A stretch of DNA of 64,000 nt from Chthonomonas sp. UBA2785 (GTDB lineage: Bacteria; Armatimonadota; Fimbriimonadia; Fimbriimonadales; Fimbriimonadaceae), in NCBI GenBank assembly GCA_002352215.1, contig DEIB01000007.1:52779-116778 (forward strand), in the 5' to 3' direction. The notes beneath the pieces are model-generated. The model was not told the DNA's origin. It made no database searches and saw only the letters and a program-made list of their open reading frames with translations. Shown here in pieces: positions 43,139 through 52,182 of the stretch (position 1 is its first letter; every line of letters begins with the position of its first letter). The translations under genes and the position numbers were made by a program.

Positions 43139-43964
43139 GGGTGGCCTCCACGGCGGCCAGGTGTCCGCCGAGCAAACGGCACAGGCTGGCGAGGTTGGTC
43201 CTCAGGTTCTTGCGTTCAATAATCTTGTCGAGCATGCCGTGAGAAAGGAGAAATTCAGCGGTCTGGAAGTCGTCGGGCACCTTGCTCACCTGGGCTTGCT
43301 TGCTCACGCGGGCCCCGGCAAAGCCGATAAGGGCGCGCGGCTCGCTCACAATCACGTCGGCGATGCTGGCGTAGCTGGCCAGTACCCCGGCCATGGTGGG
43401 GTCGGTGAATACCGCAATGTAAGGCACGCCGGCGCTGCGGCAGGCTTCCACGGCGGCGGTGGTCTTGGCCATCTGCATCAAGCTCAGCAAGCCCTCTTGC
43501 ATGCGGGCGCCGCCCGAAGCGCAGAAAATAATGGCGGGGATGCCTTCGTGCGCGCCGCGCTCGATGGCCCGCGTGATCTTCTCGCCGGCCACGCTGCCCA
43601 TGCTGCCGCCCATAAAGTGGAAATCGCTGATGGCCGTGCTCACCGGCATGCCCATCAGGGTCGCCCGTCCGCTCACCACGCTGTCGCGCATCTTGGTGCG
43701 CTGCATGGCCTGGGCGTGTTTCTCCGCGTAATCCGGGAAGTGAAGCGGGTCGCCCGAGCGCAAGTCGGTGTCAAGCTCGACGAACGAACCTTCATCAAAG
43801 ACAACGTCCACCCGTTGTTGCCAGGTGAGGCGGTGGTGGTGGCCACAGTACGGGCATACCCGCAAGTTGGCTTCGAACTCCGCCGCGAAAATCGTCTTGC
43901 GGCAGTTCGAACACGGGAGGAAGGCCCCGGGTGCGACTCCCGACGAGGCTTTGCCGAAGGGCAT
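43131..43964 (-). CDS. accD: Acetyl-CoA carboxylase carboxyltransferase subunit beta
   Basis: A 277-residue AccD. The N-terminal zinc ribbon is C-S-N-C (about 16-19) with C-P-Y-C (about 35-38), then the carboxyltransferase domain: HFMGGSMGSVAGEKITRAIERG, IIFCASGGARMQEGLLSLMQMAKT and DPTMAGVLASYASIADVIVSEPRALIGFAG. Start at ATG 43964; an open frame upstream to 44159 lies inside yjbQ on the other strand and is not used. Confidence 0.95.
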   Translation of the reverse strand: MPFGKASSGVAPGAFLPCSNCRKTIFAAEFEANLRVCPYCGHHHRLTWQQRVDVVFDEGSFVELDTDLRSGDPLHFPDYAEKHAQAMQRTKMRDSVVSGRATLMGMPVSTAISDFHFMGGSMGSVAGEKITRAIERGAHEGIPAIIFCASGGARMQEGLLSLMQMAKTTAAVEACRSAGVPYIAVFTDPTMAGVLASYASIADVIVSEPRALIGFAGARVSKQAQVSKVPDDFQTAEFLLSHGMLDKIIERKNLRTNLASLCRLLGGHLAAVEATRG

Positions 43965-44022
43965 CCTATGACAATACCTGCCCGGGCGGCGATTTGAGCC
44001 CAAAACGGGATACGATGAGGCT

Positions 44023-44445
44023 ATGAAAGCGCACACTGAGTACCTGGTTTTCAACACCTCGCAGGCGGAGGAGTTCGTCCGTATCACCGATGAGGTGGAA
44101 GGCATTGTGAGCCGGAGCGGGGTGGACGACGGGTTTGTGCTGGTGAGCGCGATGCACATTACGGCCGCGGTCTACGTGAACGACTGGGAGCACGGCTTGA
44201 TTGCCGACATCCACGAGTGGCTGGACGTGTTGGCCCCCAAGGGTAATTACCGCCACCACGCCACCGGCGAGGACAACGGGGAAGCGCACCTCAAGAACCT
44301 TATCATGCATCACCAAGTGATTCTTCCCATCACGCGAGGGCGGCTGGATCTCGGCCCGTGGCAGCAGGTGTTCTACGCCGAGTTTGATGGCCAACGCAAG
44401 AAGCGGGTGGTCGTCAAAGTTTTGGGGATCCCCAAGGCCGATTGA
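44023..44445 (+). CDS. yjbQ: YjbQ-family secondary thiamine-phosphate synthase
   Basis: A 140-residue UPF0047 protein. HTEYLVFNTSQAEEFVRITDEVEGIV, SAMHITAAVYVNDWE and the C-terminal GRLDLGPWQQVFYAEFDGQRKKRVVVKVLG match the family. These proteins show weak thiamine-phosphate synthase activity in vitro; the physiological role is uncertain. Divergent from accD, 58 bases apart. Confidence 0.85.
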   Translation: MKAHTEYLVFNTSQAEEFVRITDEVEGIVSRSGVDDGFVLVSAMHITAAVYVNDWEHGLIADIHEWLDVLAPKGNYRHHATGEDNGEAHLKNLIMHHQVILPITRGRLDLGPWQQVFYAEFDGQRKKRVVVKVLGIPKAD

Positions 44446-44482
44446 CCTCGAGAATCCCCGTTATACGTGCCTACGTAAGAGC

Positions 44483-45772
44483 TTAAGCGTTTGGAGCCGT
44501 GCTGTCGCGCAGCCCCAGCCGCACGTCACCGCTCACGGCGGTGGCCGTGATGGTGCCCGTGCCCGCGCCCAGGCGGCCACTCAGGCTCTGGCCGTCGGCC
44601 GTCTTGTCATCCAGCGGGATATCGCTGGCCACGGCCCCGCGCAGGGTGCTGAGCGTAACCCGGCACTCGCTGCCGTCCATGATCTCCACCCCGACATCGC
44701 CGGAAACCGTGCGCACCGTCACCGAACCCCGCACCGGCTCGCAAATGTCCAGGTTCACGTCGCCACTGGTGGTTTCCACCGCGATTGTTCGGCCACTCAC
44801 GCGCACCAGGTCGGTGTTGCCGCTGCCCGCGTTTACATTGATGGCCCCGCTGCAGTCTTGCAGGCTCACATCGCCGCTGGTGGTTTGCACCGTCAGCAGG
44901 CTGGCGTGAACGTTGGTCATCGCAATGTCGCCGCTGGCCACGGTGGTGTCCACTACGCCCTTGGCATCGCTCAGCTTCACTTGGCCGCTCAGGGTTTCGA
45001 TACGGGCGTTGCTGCCCACACCTTCCACGTGCACGTCGCCCCGGGCGAGCTTAACTTCCACCGGCGTACCCTTGGCCACCTTGGCGTTCACGGTCACCGA
45101 GACATCGGGGCCATCGGGCAGCTTGAGCACCACCACGTGGTCATTTTCTTGCAGCATCGGCACGAACTGGTCGGCCTTGGCCTGGGCTTCGGCGGTGTTG
45201 CTACCCCGGTAAGTGGCGCGGAGGTCCATCGTGCCGAGTTCGTCCGAACCCACCACATTGATTTGACCCTTCTGGCCTTCGATGCGCAGCACTTTGCCGC
45301 TCGGCACCGAGAGGGGAAGCGAGACGTCCTTGCTGGCTTCAGCCCCAAAGACGCCGGCGAACGTGCCGCTCTTCTTGGCGTCCTCGGCGGCCTTCTGCAC
45401 GGCCTCCACGCCCTTGTTGACGCCTTGGTTCACCTTGTCGGCGACCTCCTTCCAGTTGACGCCGGTGGCCACGTTCTTCGTCATCTCGTCGATGGATTGG
45501 AAGAAGCGGCTGAACGGGTCATTGCTGGCGGCTTTGGGTTCGCCGTCGGTGGAGGTGGTGGCTTCCGCTTGGGGCGGGGCCGTGGGCTGGTCAGACGGCT
45601 TGGCAGGTTCGGCGGGCTCGGCCGGTGCCGCCGGTTCGGCGGGGGCCGCCGGGGCCTCGACTTCAGATTCACCGGATTGGTTGCCCAGGGCTTCCAGGAG
45701 TTCCAGTGCGTCTTCGGCGCTGAGCTTGCCCTGTTCGACCAGGCGCATGATGCGGAGAGTTTCGTTCTTCAT
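44483..45772 (-). CDS. DUF4097 beta-strand repeat protein with a SHOCT-like N-terminus
   Basis: A 429-residue protein. The first about 30 residues (LRIMRLVEQGKLSAEDALELLEAL) look like the short helical segment found in YvlB/LiaX-type proteins. Next is a low-complexity Pro/Ala/Glu stretch, then an amphipathic helix, and from about residue 140 a right-handed beta-helix-like repeat of DUF4097 (SGDVxLxxxxG units, many times). It has no signal peptide. Related two-domain proteins modulate cell-envelope stress responses in Firmicutes. Its ATG overlaps the DUF2089 stop (ATGA). Confidence 0.8.
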   Translation of the reverse strand: MKNETLRIMRLVEQGKLSAEDALELLEALGNQSGESEVEAPAAPAEPAAPAEPAEPAKPSDQPTAPPQAEATTSTDGEPKAASNDPFSRFFQSIDEMTKNVATGVNWKEVADKVNQGVNKGVEAVQKAAEDAKKSGTFAGVFGAEASKDVSLPLSVPSGKVLRIEGQKGQINVVGSDELGTMDLRATYRGSNTAEAQAKADQFVPMLQENDHVVVLKLPDGPDVSVTVNAKVAKGTPVEVKLARGDVHVEGVGSNARIETLSGQVKLSDAKGVVDTTVASGDIAMTNVHASLLTVQTTSGDVSLQDCSGAINVNAGSGNTDLVRVSGRTIAVETTSGDVNLDICEPVRGSVTVRTVSGDVGVEIMDGSECRVTLSTLRGAVASDIPLDDKTADGQSLSGRLGAGTGTITATAVSGDVRLGLRDSTAPNA

Positions 45773-46161
45773 GATTTGTTCTTGAGAATGGTCTTGGCTT
45801 CTTCGGGCGAGATTTCGCCGCGTTCGAGGGCGTCGAGGATTTCGGTCGGGCGTTCATCGTCCCGCTTGGCGCGGCGCGATTCCTTAAAGGGGGTGAGGCC
45901 CAGGGATTCGATAAGGTCATCCACCCGGGCGCGGATGGTGGGGTAGCTCAGCCCGAGCTCACGCTCGAGGGTGCTGAGGGTGCCCCGGGCCCGCAAGAAG
46001 GATTCCAGCAGCTGCTGCTGGTCGGCGTCCAGGCGGCTGGCCATCGGCGGGGCGAATTTGCCCCGAATCGTGACCGTCCCCGATTCATTTTGGAGTTCCG
46101 TGATCACCATCGGCTCGCCCGTGACCGGGCACTGCGTGGGCGGAACAAGAGGTTGGCTCAT
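45769..46161 (-). CDS. DUF2089-family regulator
   Basis: A 130-residue protein. QCPVTGEPMVITEL (single pair of Cys-like positions reduced to one Cys) opens it; a helix-turn-helix-like segment RARGTLSTLERELGLSYPTIRARVDDLIESLGL in the middle and ERGEISPEEAKTILKN at the end are hallmarks of DUF2089. Members are probable transcription regulators adjacent to DUF4097 proteins. Overlaps it by 4 bases, so they act as a unit. Its N-terminal Cys pair is incomplete, so zinc binding is doubtful. Confidence 0.85.
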   Translation of the reverse strand: MSQPLVPPTQCPVTGEPMVITELQNESGTVTIRGKFAPPMASRLDADQQQLLESFLRARGTLSTLERELGLSYPTIRARVDDLIESLGLTPFKESRRAKRDDERPTEILDALERGEISPEEAKTILKNKS

Positions 46162-46237
46162 GCGCGTTGTCTCCTTGAGAAAAACTTACCCAGGGATTAC
46201 GAAAAACGTTGCGAAGTCCCGAAAAATTCTAGAAAAT

Positions 46238-47257
46238 CTAAACCGAAAGGCCGGGAAAGTTTCGGAATTCTGAAATCACAGCTTCAACCGAGATGTCCGC
46301 GACGTTGCCCTCGGCTCCGGCGTGGATGACCCGGAGATTGGACACGGGCGGCGCCCACAGCCGGTGGATGCCGAACCGGAACAGGCCGATGACCGGCGTG
46401 GAGGTGGCGCAGGCAAAGTGCATGATGCCGTTATCCAGCGTAATGACGGCGCGGGCGGCCTGGATGGCCCCCACCACTTGGGGCATCGTCAAGGTGCCGC
46501 GCAGGTCTTGCACGTTCGGGTGCGTGGCGAGGGTGCACTCATCCGAAGCCCCTTTCCAATACTGCCCCTGCACTTTGGGCTTCGCACCCAGCAGCCCAAC
46601 ACGATAACCCGCGGTCCCCAGCGCACTGGCCAGGGCCTGCCACTTTTCCAGCGGCCAGATTTTGCTGGCGAGGCTGGCGGTGGTGGCAATCAACACGTCC
46701 GGCACGTCGGCGCGGGGGTCAGCCGAGGGAAGCATGTACGGCGGCACGGGGCCGCTCAAGTACGCCATGCGGGCAAAGATCTCGGAGATGTGCGGGGTCT
46801 GCAGGATGGAGTAGCGCTGGCAGATGTCCTCGTGGATCCACTCCTTGTCTTGCGCCAGCCGGCCCGGCTCGTCATCCAAAAAGGGCAGTTCGTCGCGGCC
46901 TTCTTCGCCCAGGCAAGGCCCGACCACGCGCCCCTCGGCCCCGGCGAGCAGCGCCGTCACGGCTTTCGCCCACGGGCTGACCTCAAAATTGATCACGCCA
47001 TCGTAGGGCTCGGGAAGGGCGGACGCGAAATCGCGGGGCTCCATCCCCAGCAACGGCGTGGAAGAATCCACCAGCGGGCTGGCGGCGCTGAGTTCCTGAA
47101 TACGCTTGCCGCCGTAGTAGTCCAGCGTCACGCCCGGGTGCTGCGCCCGGAACATTTGCAAAAGGGGAGTGGCAATCACAAAATTGCCCAAGGCGTCGTT
47201 GGTGACCACGGCCCACCGTTCACCCGCCTGGAGAGGTTCGCCACCGTAGCGCCGCAT
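46238..47257 (-). CDS. GT9 (ADP-heptose/LPS-type) glycosyltransferase
   Basis: A 339-residue GT-B fold enzyme. WAVVTNDALGNFVIATPLLQMFRAQHPG is the GT9 acceptor-side motif, and C-terminally GLLGAKPKVQGQYW, VQDLRGTLTMPQVVGAIQAARAVITLDNGIMHFACATSTPVIGLFRF matches the donor-binding motif. Suggests transfer of a heptose-like sugar to an envelope glycolipid; the exact sugar is unknown. Start at ATG 47257. Divergent from the MurK-like kinase. It is alone, not in an LPS cluster. Confidence 0.78.
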   Translation of the reverse strand: MRRYGGEPLQAGERWAVVTNDALGNFVIATPLLQMFRAQHPGVTLDYYGGKRIQELSAASPLVDSSTPLLGMEPRDFASALPEPYDGVINFEVSPWAKAVTALLAGAEGRVVGPCLGEEGRDELPFLDDEPGRLAQDKEWIHEDICQRYSILQTPHISEIFARMAYLSGPVPPYMLPSADPRADVPDVLIATTASLASKIWPLEKWQALASALGTAGYRVGLLGAKPKVQGQYWKGASDECTLATHPNVQDLRGTLTMPQVVGAIQAARAVITLDNGIMHFACATSTPVIGLFRFGIHRLWAPPVSNLRVIHAGAEGNVADISVEAVISEFRNFPGLSV

Positions 47258-47299
47258 CTGTTCCCGGGAGGTTACCCGTCGGCGGGTAAGGTCCTTGGC

Positions 47300-48196
47300 G
47301 TGGCAGACGAGCGGTTTCTCGGGATCGACGCCGGGGGCACCAGCACCCGGGCGTTGGTGCTGGATGCGGCGGGGGCTGTCGTGTTTCGCGGGGATGCGGC
47401 GGGGGCGAATTTTGCCTCGCATTCACTAGACCACATCCGAACCCAGCTCAGTGCCGCCCTTCAGGGTTGCCCGCCAGTGCAAGCGTGCGTGGGGTGCTTC
47501 GCCGGGATTCTCACCGAAGCCGTGCGCCAGCAGGCCATGGCTTTGCTCCGCGAGCTAGTGCAGGCCGAAGCTTATGACGCCCGGCCGGATTTCCACGCCA
47601 CCGTTCTCGCCGATCCTAACGCCGATATCGTGGTCATCGCCGGTACCGGGGCCATCGTGGCCAGCCGCCACGGGCAGGAAGTTCGCAAGAGCGGGGGTGG
47701 GGGCTACATCCTGGGGGATGAAGGGAGCGGCCAGAGCATTGGCCGCCGTGCCCTGCAAGCCACGCTCTTGCCCGCCCGACGCCCCGCCGTCAGCGAAGAG
47801 TTCAACCAAGCCCTGCGCGATATCTGGGGTTCGGATGAGCCCGCCGCCGTCATTCAGGCCCTTTATGCCTCAAAGACCCCCGCCGCGCATCTGGCGCAGC
47901 TAGCCCCCACGGTGGTGAATGACTGGGTCTCAGGCTGGGATTACGCGCGGGACCCCGTAGAAAAGCCAGTAGAATGCCTCGCGGCAGAGGTTGGACTCCA
48001 CCGCGAGGTGCATTTCTCGCCGTCGCAGAAAGTTCGGATCGGGCTCGCGGGCGGCGTTTGGCAAATGCACCCGAAAGTGCGGGAACACTTTGCCCAGCAC
48101 CCGGCGTTAGCTCATCAGGAAGTCTTCCGGATTGAAGCCGAGCCGGTGCGCGGGGCCGTCCGATGGGCGGAAGCGTTGGCCGAGGCCAACCAATAA
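47300..48196 (+). CDS. BadF/BadG-type sugar kinase (MurK/NAGK-like)
   Basis: A 298-residue ASKHA-fold kinase: FLGIDAGGTSTRALVLD (phosphate-1 motif), VIAGTGAIVAS and GYILGDEGSGQSIGRRAL (phosphate-2/adenosine), GLAGGVW. This subfamily includes N-acetylglucosamine kinases and the MurK type that phosphorylates N-acetylmuramic acid; the latter is often coded beside murQ, as here. GTG start at 47300. Likely makes MurNAc-6-phosphate for MurQ. Confidence 0.83.
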   Translation: MADERFLGIDAGGTSTRALVLDAAGAVVFRGDAAGANFASHSLDHIRTQLSAALQGCPPVQACVGCFAGILTEAVRQQAMALLRELVQAEAYDARPDFHATVLADPNADIVVIAGTGAIVASRHGQEVRKSGGGGYILGDEGSGQSIGRRALQATLLPARRPAVSEEFNQALRDIWGSDEPAAVIQALYASKTPAAHLAQLAPTVVNDWVSGWDYARDPVEKPVECLAAEVGLHREVHFSPSQKVRIGLAGGVWQMHPKVREHFAQHPALAHQEVFRIEAEPVRGAVRWAEALAEANQ

Positions 48197-48210
48197 GGAA
48201 CAACGAAAGC

Positions 48211-49029
48211 ATGGGTACGGAAGCAAGAAATCCGCGGTCGATCGGGCTCGATAAGATGACCCCGCAGGAGATCGTGCGCCTGATGAACGAGGAAGAGCAT
48301 CAGGTGATCCGGGCGATGAAAGCCGCCGAACCCCAACTCGCCGAAGCCATCACCCAGTGCGCCGAGGTCTACAACGGGGGTGGGCGCATCGTCTACGTGG
48401 GGGCGGGTACCAGTGGCCGTGTGGCCCGCATGGACGCCGCCGAGATGCCGCCGACCTTCGGGATTGACAACACCCGATTCATTGCCCTTACGGCGGGTGG
48501 GGACGAAGCCGCCAGCAACGCCATTGAGGATGCCGAAGACGAAGTGCACTCGGCGATGGAGGGCATCAACAAGCTCGGTCTCGGCCCCGGCGATGCGCTG
48601 ATCGCCCTCGCGGCCAGTGGCCGCACCCCCTACGTGGTGGCCGCCGCCAAGCACGCGGGTGCCAAAGGCGTCTGGACCTGTGGCATAGCCAACAACCCGG
48701 GTGCGCCGCTGTTCGACCACGTGGACCTTGCCATCTTGCTGGAGACCGGACCCGAAGTGCTGACCGGCTCCACCCGCCTCAAGGCCGGCACTAGCCAAAA
48801 GTTGGCACTCAACACGATTTCCACCGGCACCATGGTGCTGGCGGGCAAGGTGGTGGAGAACTTGATGATTGACGTGAAGGCCAAGAACCACAAGCTAAAG
48901 GAGCGCTGCGTGCGGATCGTGCGCGACCTCACCAACGCCACCGAAGTGGACGCCTTACGCCTATTGGAAGCCAACGATTGGAATGTGCGGCGCGTGGTGG
49001 AGATGCTTCACGCCGAAGAGCGCGTCTGA
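48211..49029 (+). CDS. murQ: N-acetylmuramic acid 6-phosphate etherase
   Basis: A 272-residue SIS-fold enzyme that cleaves the lactyl ether of MurNAc-6-P to GlcNAc-6-P and D-lactate. ARNPRSIGLDKMTPQEIVRLMNEEE, GRIVYVGAGTSGRVARMDAAEMPPTFG, ALAASGRTPYV and LTGSTRLKAGTSQKLALNTISTGTM are all family features. ATG 48211 with AAGGAA 10 bases before it. Follows the kinase by 14 bases, together forming a cell-wall recycling unit. Confidence 0.95.
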   Translation: MGTEARNPRSIGLDKMTPQEIVRLMNEEEHQVIRAMKAAEPQLAEAITQCAEVYNGGGRIVYVGAGTSGRVARMDAAEMPPTFGIDNTRFIALTAGGDEAASNAIEDAEDEVHSAMEGINKLGLGPGDALIALAASGRTPYVVAAAKHAGAKGVWTCGIANNPGAPLFDHVDLAILLETGPEVLTGSTRLKAGTSQKLALNTISTGTMVLAGKVVENLMIDVKAKNHKLKERCVRIVRDLTNATEVDALRLLEANDWNVRRVVEMLHAEERV

Positions 49030-50030
49030 GCCTTCGCGGCGTTCCATAGCTCGTCCCATTCTTGGGGATTTAGCTGGTCGAGCGGACGCCCTGCCAGGGC
49101 TTCCATCGCGCGAAAGCGTTCGATAAAGCGCACCAGCATCCGGCGCAAAGCCTGCTCGGGGTCGCACTTGGCCCACCGCGCTAGGTTCACCAGCGTGAAC
49201 AACAGGTCGCCCATTTCGGCTTCCATTGCCTCCTTGTCGCCCGCTGCCCACGCTTCCCGGAACTCGGCTTCTTCCTCTCGGAACTTCTGCCAAACGCCCT
49301 CAGCATCCGGCCACTCGAAGCCCACGCGGGCGGCGCGCTTGCTGATTTCCATCGCTGCCATCAGAGCGGGGAGCCCCTTGGGCACGCCATCCAGCAGGCC
49401 GGAGGTTTCCACCCCCTTCTCGGCGCGCTTGATCGCATCCCATTGGCGCAGTACGGCGGATTCGTCTTGGGCGGTGGATTCGCCGAAGACGTGCGGGTGC
49501 CGGTGGATGAGTTTCTTGGTCACGCGGTCCGCGATGAAATGCGCATCCCACCACCCATCCCGCGCCCGCATTTGGCCGTGCATGATGGGTTGCAAAAGCA
49601 CGTCACCGAGTTCTTCGAGGAACGCCGGTTCGTTGCCGGTTTCAATGGCCTCGGCGAGTTCGTAGGATTCCTCCAAGAGACAGCGAACGAGGGAAGAGTG
49701 CGTCTGCGCCTGATCCCACGGGCAACCGCCCGGGCCCAGCAAACGGTCCATCAGCCACACCAGGCCATTTAAGCCGCCCGGGTTTTCCGCGTCCTGGGCG
49801 GGGATTACCAGCGCTTGCGTACCCGTGGGCAAATCCCTCAAGGCCAGTCGCACCCCGTCCGCGATAACCTCGGTTTCAGGCGCATAAAACGAGCTCAAAC
49901 GAAGCTCTAGCTCGCTCCATGCGAAGCCAAAGAGAACCTGGTGCGCGCAACGGTCCAGCGCCCCCAACCGGGGGGCGTGGTGGACCGAAAACGCACCGGT
50001 AAGCCCGGCTTCTTCAAGGGGAGGGATCAT
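49008..50030 (-). CDS. mazG: MazG nucleoside triphosphate pyrophosphohydrolase with N-terminal extension
   Basis: A 340-residue protein. Two tandem MazG domains are readable: the first at about 95-200 (CPWDQAQTHSSLVRCLLEESYELAEAIE, EELGDVLLQPIMHGQMR), the second at about 245-325 (EEEAEFREAWAAGDKEAMEAEMGDLLFTLVNLARW). MazG hydrolyses non-canonical or all NTPs to NMP and PPi. The first about 85 residues are not MazG; they do not clearly match the YabN methylase domain. ATG 50030 sits in the stop of the preceding isomerase gene (ATGA). Overlaps murQ tail to tail by 22 bases. Confidence 0.87.
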   Translation of the reverse strand: MIPPLEEAGLTGAFSVHHAPRLGALDRCAHQVLFGFAWSELELRLSSFYAPETEVIADGVRLALRDLPTGTQALVIPAQDAENPGGLNGLVWLMDRLLGPGGCPWDQAQTHSSLVRCLLEESYELAEAIETGNEPAFLEELGDVLLQPIMHGQMRARDGWWDAHFIADRVTKKLIHRHPHVFGESTAQDESAVLRQWDAIKRAEKGVETSGLLDGVPKGLPALMAAMEISKRAARVGFEWPDAEGVWQKFREEEAEFREAWAAGDKEAMEAEMGDLLFTLVNLARWAKCDPEQALRRMLVRFIERFRAMEALAGRPLDQLNPQEWDELWNAAKAQTRSSA

Positions 50031-50995
50031 CCGCCCTGTTCGAACATTTGCTTGAGTTGGCGGTCGAACGGCGTGTTCTGCCATTCAATGCGCGCCTTCT
50101 TGCGGAACTCGGCCAGCATCTTGGGCAAGTTATTGCGCACCTGGCCTTTGTCCAGCATCAGTTGGCGGCGGATGGCCACCTTTTGGTCGGCGTCGAGGGG
50201 AATAGTCTCCGCCGGTTTGAGGTCTTCCACAAAGAACTTGACCCGCACAATCGAACCCGGCACCCAGCTCGAAACCGAGCCCTTGGTGGCGTTCTGCAGA
50301 GCGGACTTGGCTTGGTCGCCCAGGCCATCAAAGGGGATTTCGCCCAGCATCCCGCCGTCGCGGGCACTCGGGTCCACGCTCAGGGAGCGGGCCACGTCGG
50401 CAAAGCTCTTGCCGGCCGCGAGTTCACCGTCCACCTTGCGTTGGGCCGCTTCGTCGGCCACCGCGATGATGCGCAGCACCAAGCGCTTCGGCACCGAGAA
50501 TTGATCCGGATGGGCCCGGTAGTAGCCTTCCACTTCCTGGTCGGTCACGTTGACGCCCATTGTAGTCAGCGCAAACTCGGCCAGTTCAATCTTGATTTCG
50601 TGCTTGAGATCGTCTTCCGTCAGGCCAAGCAGGCGGAACGCCTCCTTCAGCTCTGGCGCGCGCTCAAGTCGCTTGGCGAGTTCGGCATCCACGGCTGCGG
50701 CGGTGGGGGCAACGCCCTTCTCGGTGGCGAGCTGCCAAATCAGGATCTCGTTGACGATCTGCTGCATCGCCAAGTAGCCGGGGGTGGCCGCCACATAGCG
50801 GTTCTCCATCATCCGGCCCACATTCGGCAGCACTTGCAGGCGACGCACGTAGACATCGCCCTTCACGGCTTCGCCGTTCACCACAATCAGGGTGCGGTCG
50901 GGGGTGACCGTCGGGGGCGTGGGCACCGTCTGGGCATGGAGGAGAGCCGGCAAAAAGGCGGCAACGAGGAGGCCTGCGCGCATCATTTCCTTCAC
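50027..50995 (-). CDS. SurA-like periplasmic peptidyl-prolyl isomerase/chaperone
   Basis: A 322-residue exported protein: signal MRAGLLVAAFLPALLHAQ, then a SurA-N-like helical domain (about 40-160) and a parvulin-type rotamase segment (about 170-270: KRLVLRIIAVADEAAQRKVDGELAAGKSFADVARSLSVDPSARDGGMLGEIPFDGL, where ADVARxxSxDPSARDGG is the parvulin signature). It helps outer-membrane protein folding. Start at 50995 or, 4 residues later, at 50983. Shares mRNA with mazG. Confidence 0.83.
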   Translation of the reverse strand: MKEMMRAGLLVAAFLPALLHAQTVPTPPTVTPDRTLIVVNGEAVKGDVYVRRLQVLPNVGRMMENRYVAATPGYLAMQQIVNEILIWQLATEKGVAPTAAAVDAELAKRLERAPELKEAFRLLGLTEDDLKHEIKIELAEFALTTMGVNVTDQEVEGYYRAHPDQFSVPKRLVLRIIAVADEAAQRKVDGELAAGKSFADVARSLSVDPSARDGGMLGEIPFDGLGDQAKSALQNATKGSVSSWVPGSIVRVKFFVEDLKPAETIPLDADQKVAIRRQLMLDKGQVRNNLPKMLAEFRKKARIEWQNTPFDRQLKQMFEQGG

Positions 50996-51068
50996 TTACG
51001 CTTGTCCAGACGAATCAGGCCCCCGGGCGTGACGCTCGGTAGGCCTGACATTTTCTGATTTCGCAGAT

Positions 51069-52139
51069 TTAAGGTCGCAGCTTGGCGGCCACGGCGTCAC
51101 CCATCTCGGTGGTGCTCACCAAGCGGGTCTCATTTTCGAAGATGTCCGCCGTGCGCAGACCTTCATCCAGCGCGGCCTCGACGGCAGCCTCAATCCGGTC
51201 CGCAGTACGCCCATCGCCGAAGGTGAAGCGCATCATCATCGCCGCGCTCAGGATGGCGGCGAGTGGGTTGGCACGGCTTTGCCCGGCGATGTCCGGGGCG
51301 GACCCGTGGATGGGCTCATAGAGGCCGAACACCTTATCCCCGTTGGCATCGCTCAGCGAGGCCGAGGGCAGCAAGCCCAAAGAACCCGTGATCATGCTCG
51401 CTTCGTCGCTGAGGATGTCGCCAAACATGTTCTCGGTGAGGATCACATCGAACTGCCCCGGATCGCGCACGAGTTGCATGGCGCAGTTGTCCACCAGCAT
51501 GTGCGTCACGCTGATGTCGGGATTCTGGGCGGCGAGGTCATTCACCGTTTCGCGCCACAGGCGGCTGGTTTCCAGCACGTTGGCCTTGTCCACGCTCACC
51601 ACCTGGTGGCGGCGTTGGCGGGCAATTTCGAAGGCACGCAGCGTGATGCGCTCAACCTCGGCGCGGGTGTAAACCGCCGTGTCAATCGCGGTCTTGCCGT
51701 CGTCCTTGCGGAACCGTTCGCCGAAGTAGATGCCGCCGGTGAGCTCGCGCACCACTATCAGGTCGATCATGCTGCGGCCTTCCTTGAGCGGCGACGCATG
51801 GACCAGCGGGCGCATGGTGCGGGCCGGACGAACGTTGGCGTACAGGTTCAATTCGCGGCGGAGGGGAAGCAGGGCCCCCACTTCCGGGCGCAGGTGCGCG
51901 GGCTCCAAAGTGTCCCACTTCGGACCCCCGACAGCGCCCAGCAACACCGCGTCGCTCTGGCGGCACAGTTCCAGGGTCTCGTCCGGCAAGGGGACGCCGG
52001 TGGCGTCAATCGCCGCCCCGCCGATCAGGGCAAATTCAAAATCTGCTGCCACGCCCGCCGCTTGCAGGACCTTGACAGCTTCGTCGATGACTTCCGGGCC
52101 AATGCCATCCCCAGGGAGGATCGCGATTCGTGGCGGCAT
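51069..52139 (-). CDS. leuB: 3-isopropylmalate dehydrogenase
   Basis: A 356-residue LeuB. IAILPGDGIGPEVIDEAVKVL, DAVLLGAVGGPKWD, NLYANVRPARTM, DLIVVRELTGGIYFGERFRKDD, DKANVLETSRLWRETVND, MLVDNCAMQLVRDPGQFDVILTENMFGDILSDEASMITGSLGLLPSASLS are all present. Oxidises 3-isopropylmalate in leucine synthesis. No other leu genes are in the window. Confidence 0.96.
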   Translation of the reverse strand: MPPRIAILPGDGIGPEVIDEAVKVLQAAGVAADFEFALIGGAAIDATGVPLPDETLELCRQSDAVLLGAVGGPKWDTLEPAHLRPEVGALLPLRRELNLYANVRPARTMRPLVHASPLKEGRSMIDLIVVRELTGGIYFGERFRKDDGKTAIDTAVYTRAEVERITLRAFEIARQRRHQVVSVDKANVLETSRLWRETVNDLAAQNPDISVTHMLVDNCAMQLVRDPGQFDVILTENMFGDILSDEASMITGSLGLLPSASLSDANGDKVFGLYEPIHGSAPDIAGQSRANPLAAILSAAMMMRFTFGDGRTADRIEAAVEAALDEGLRTADIFENETRLVSTTEMGDAVAAKLRP

Positions 52140-52182
52140 TTCGGCATATTACCGCTCGGTCTCCCGCTCTAAACTGGGCGGC

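Noticed and set aside
51015..51048. Terminator between leuB and the SurA-like gene
   Set aside because: The hairpin (tcaggcc/ggcctga) has no T run on the reverse strand where transcription goes; kept as an intercistronic hairpin only.
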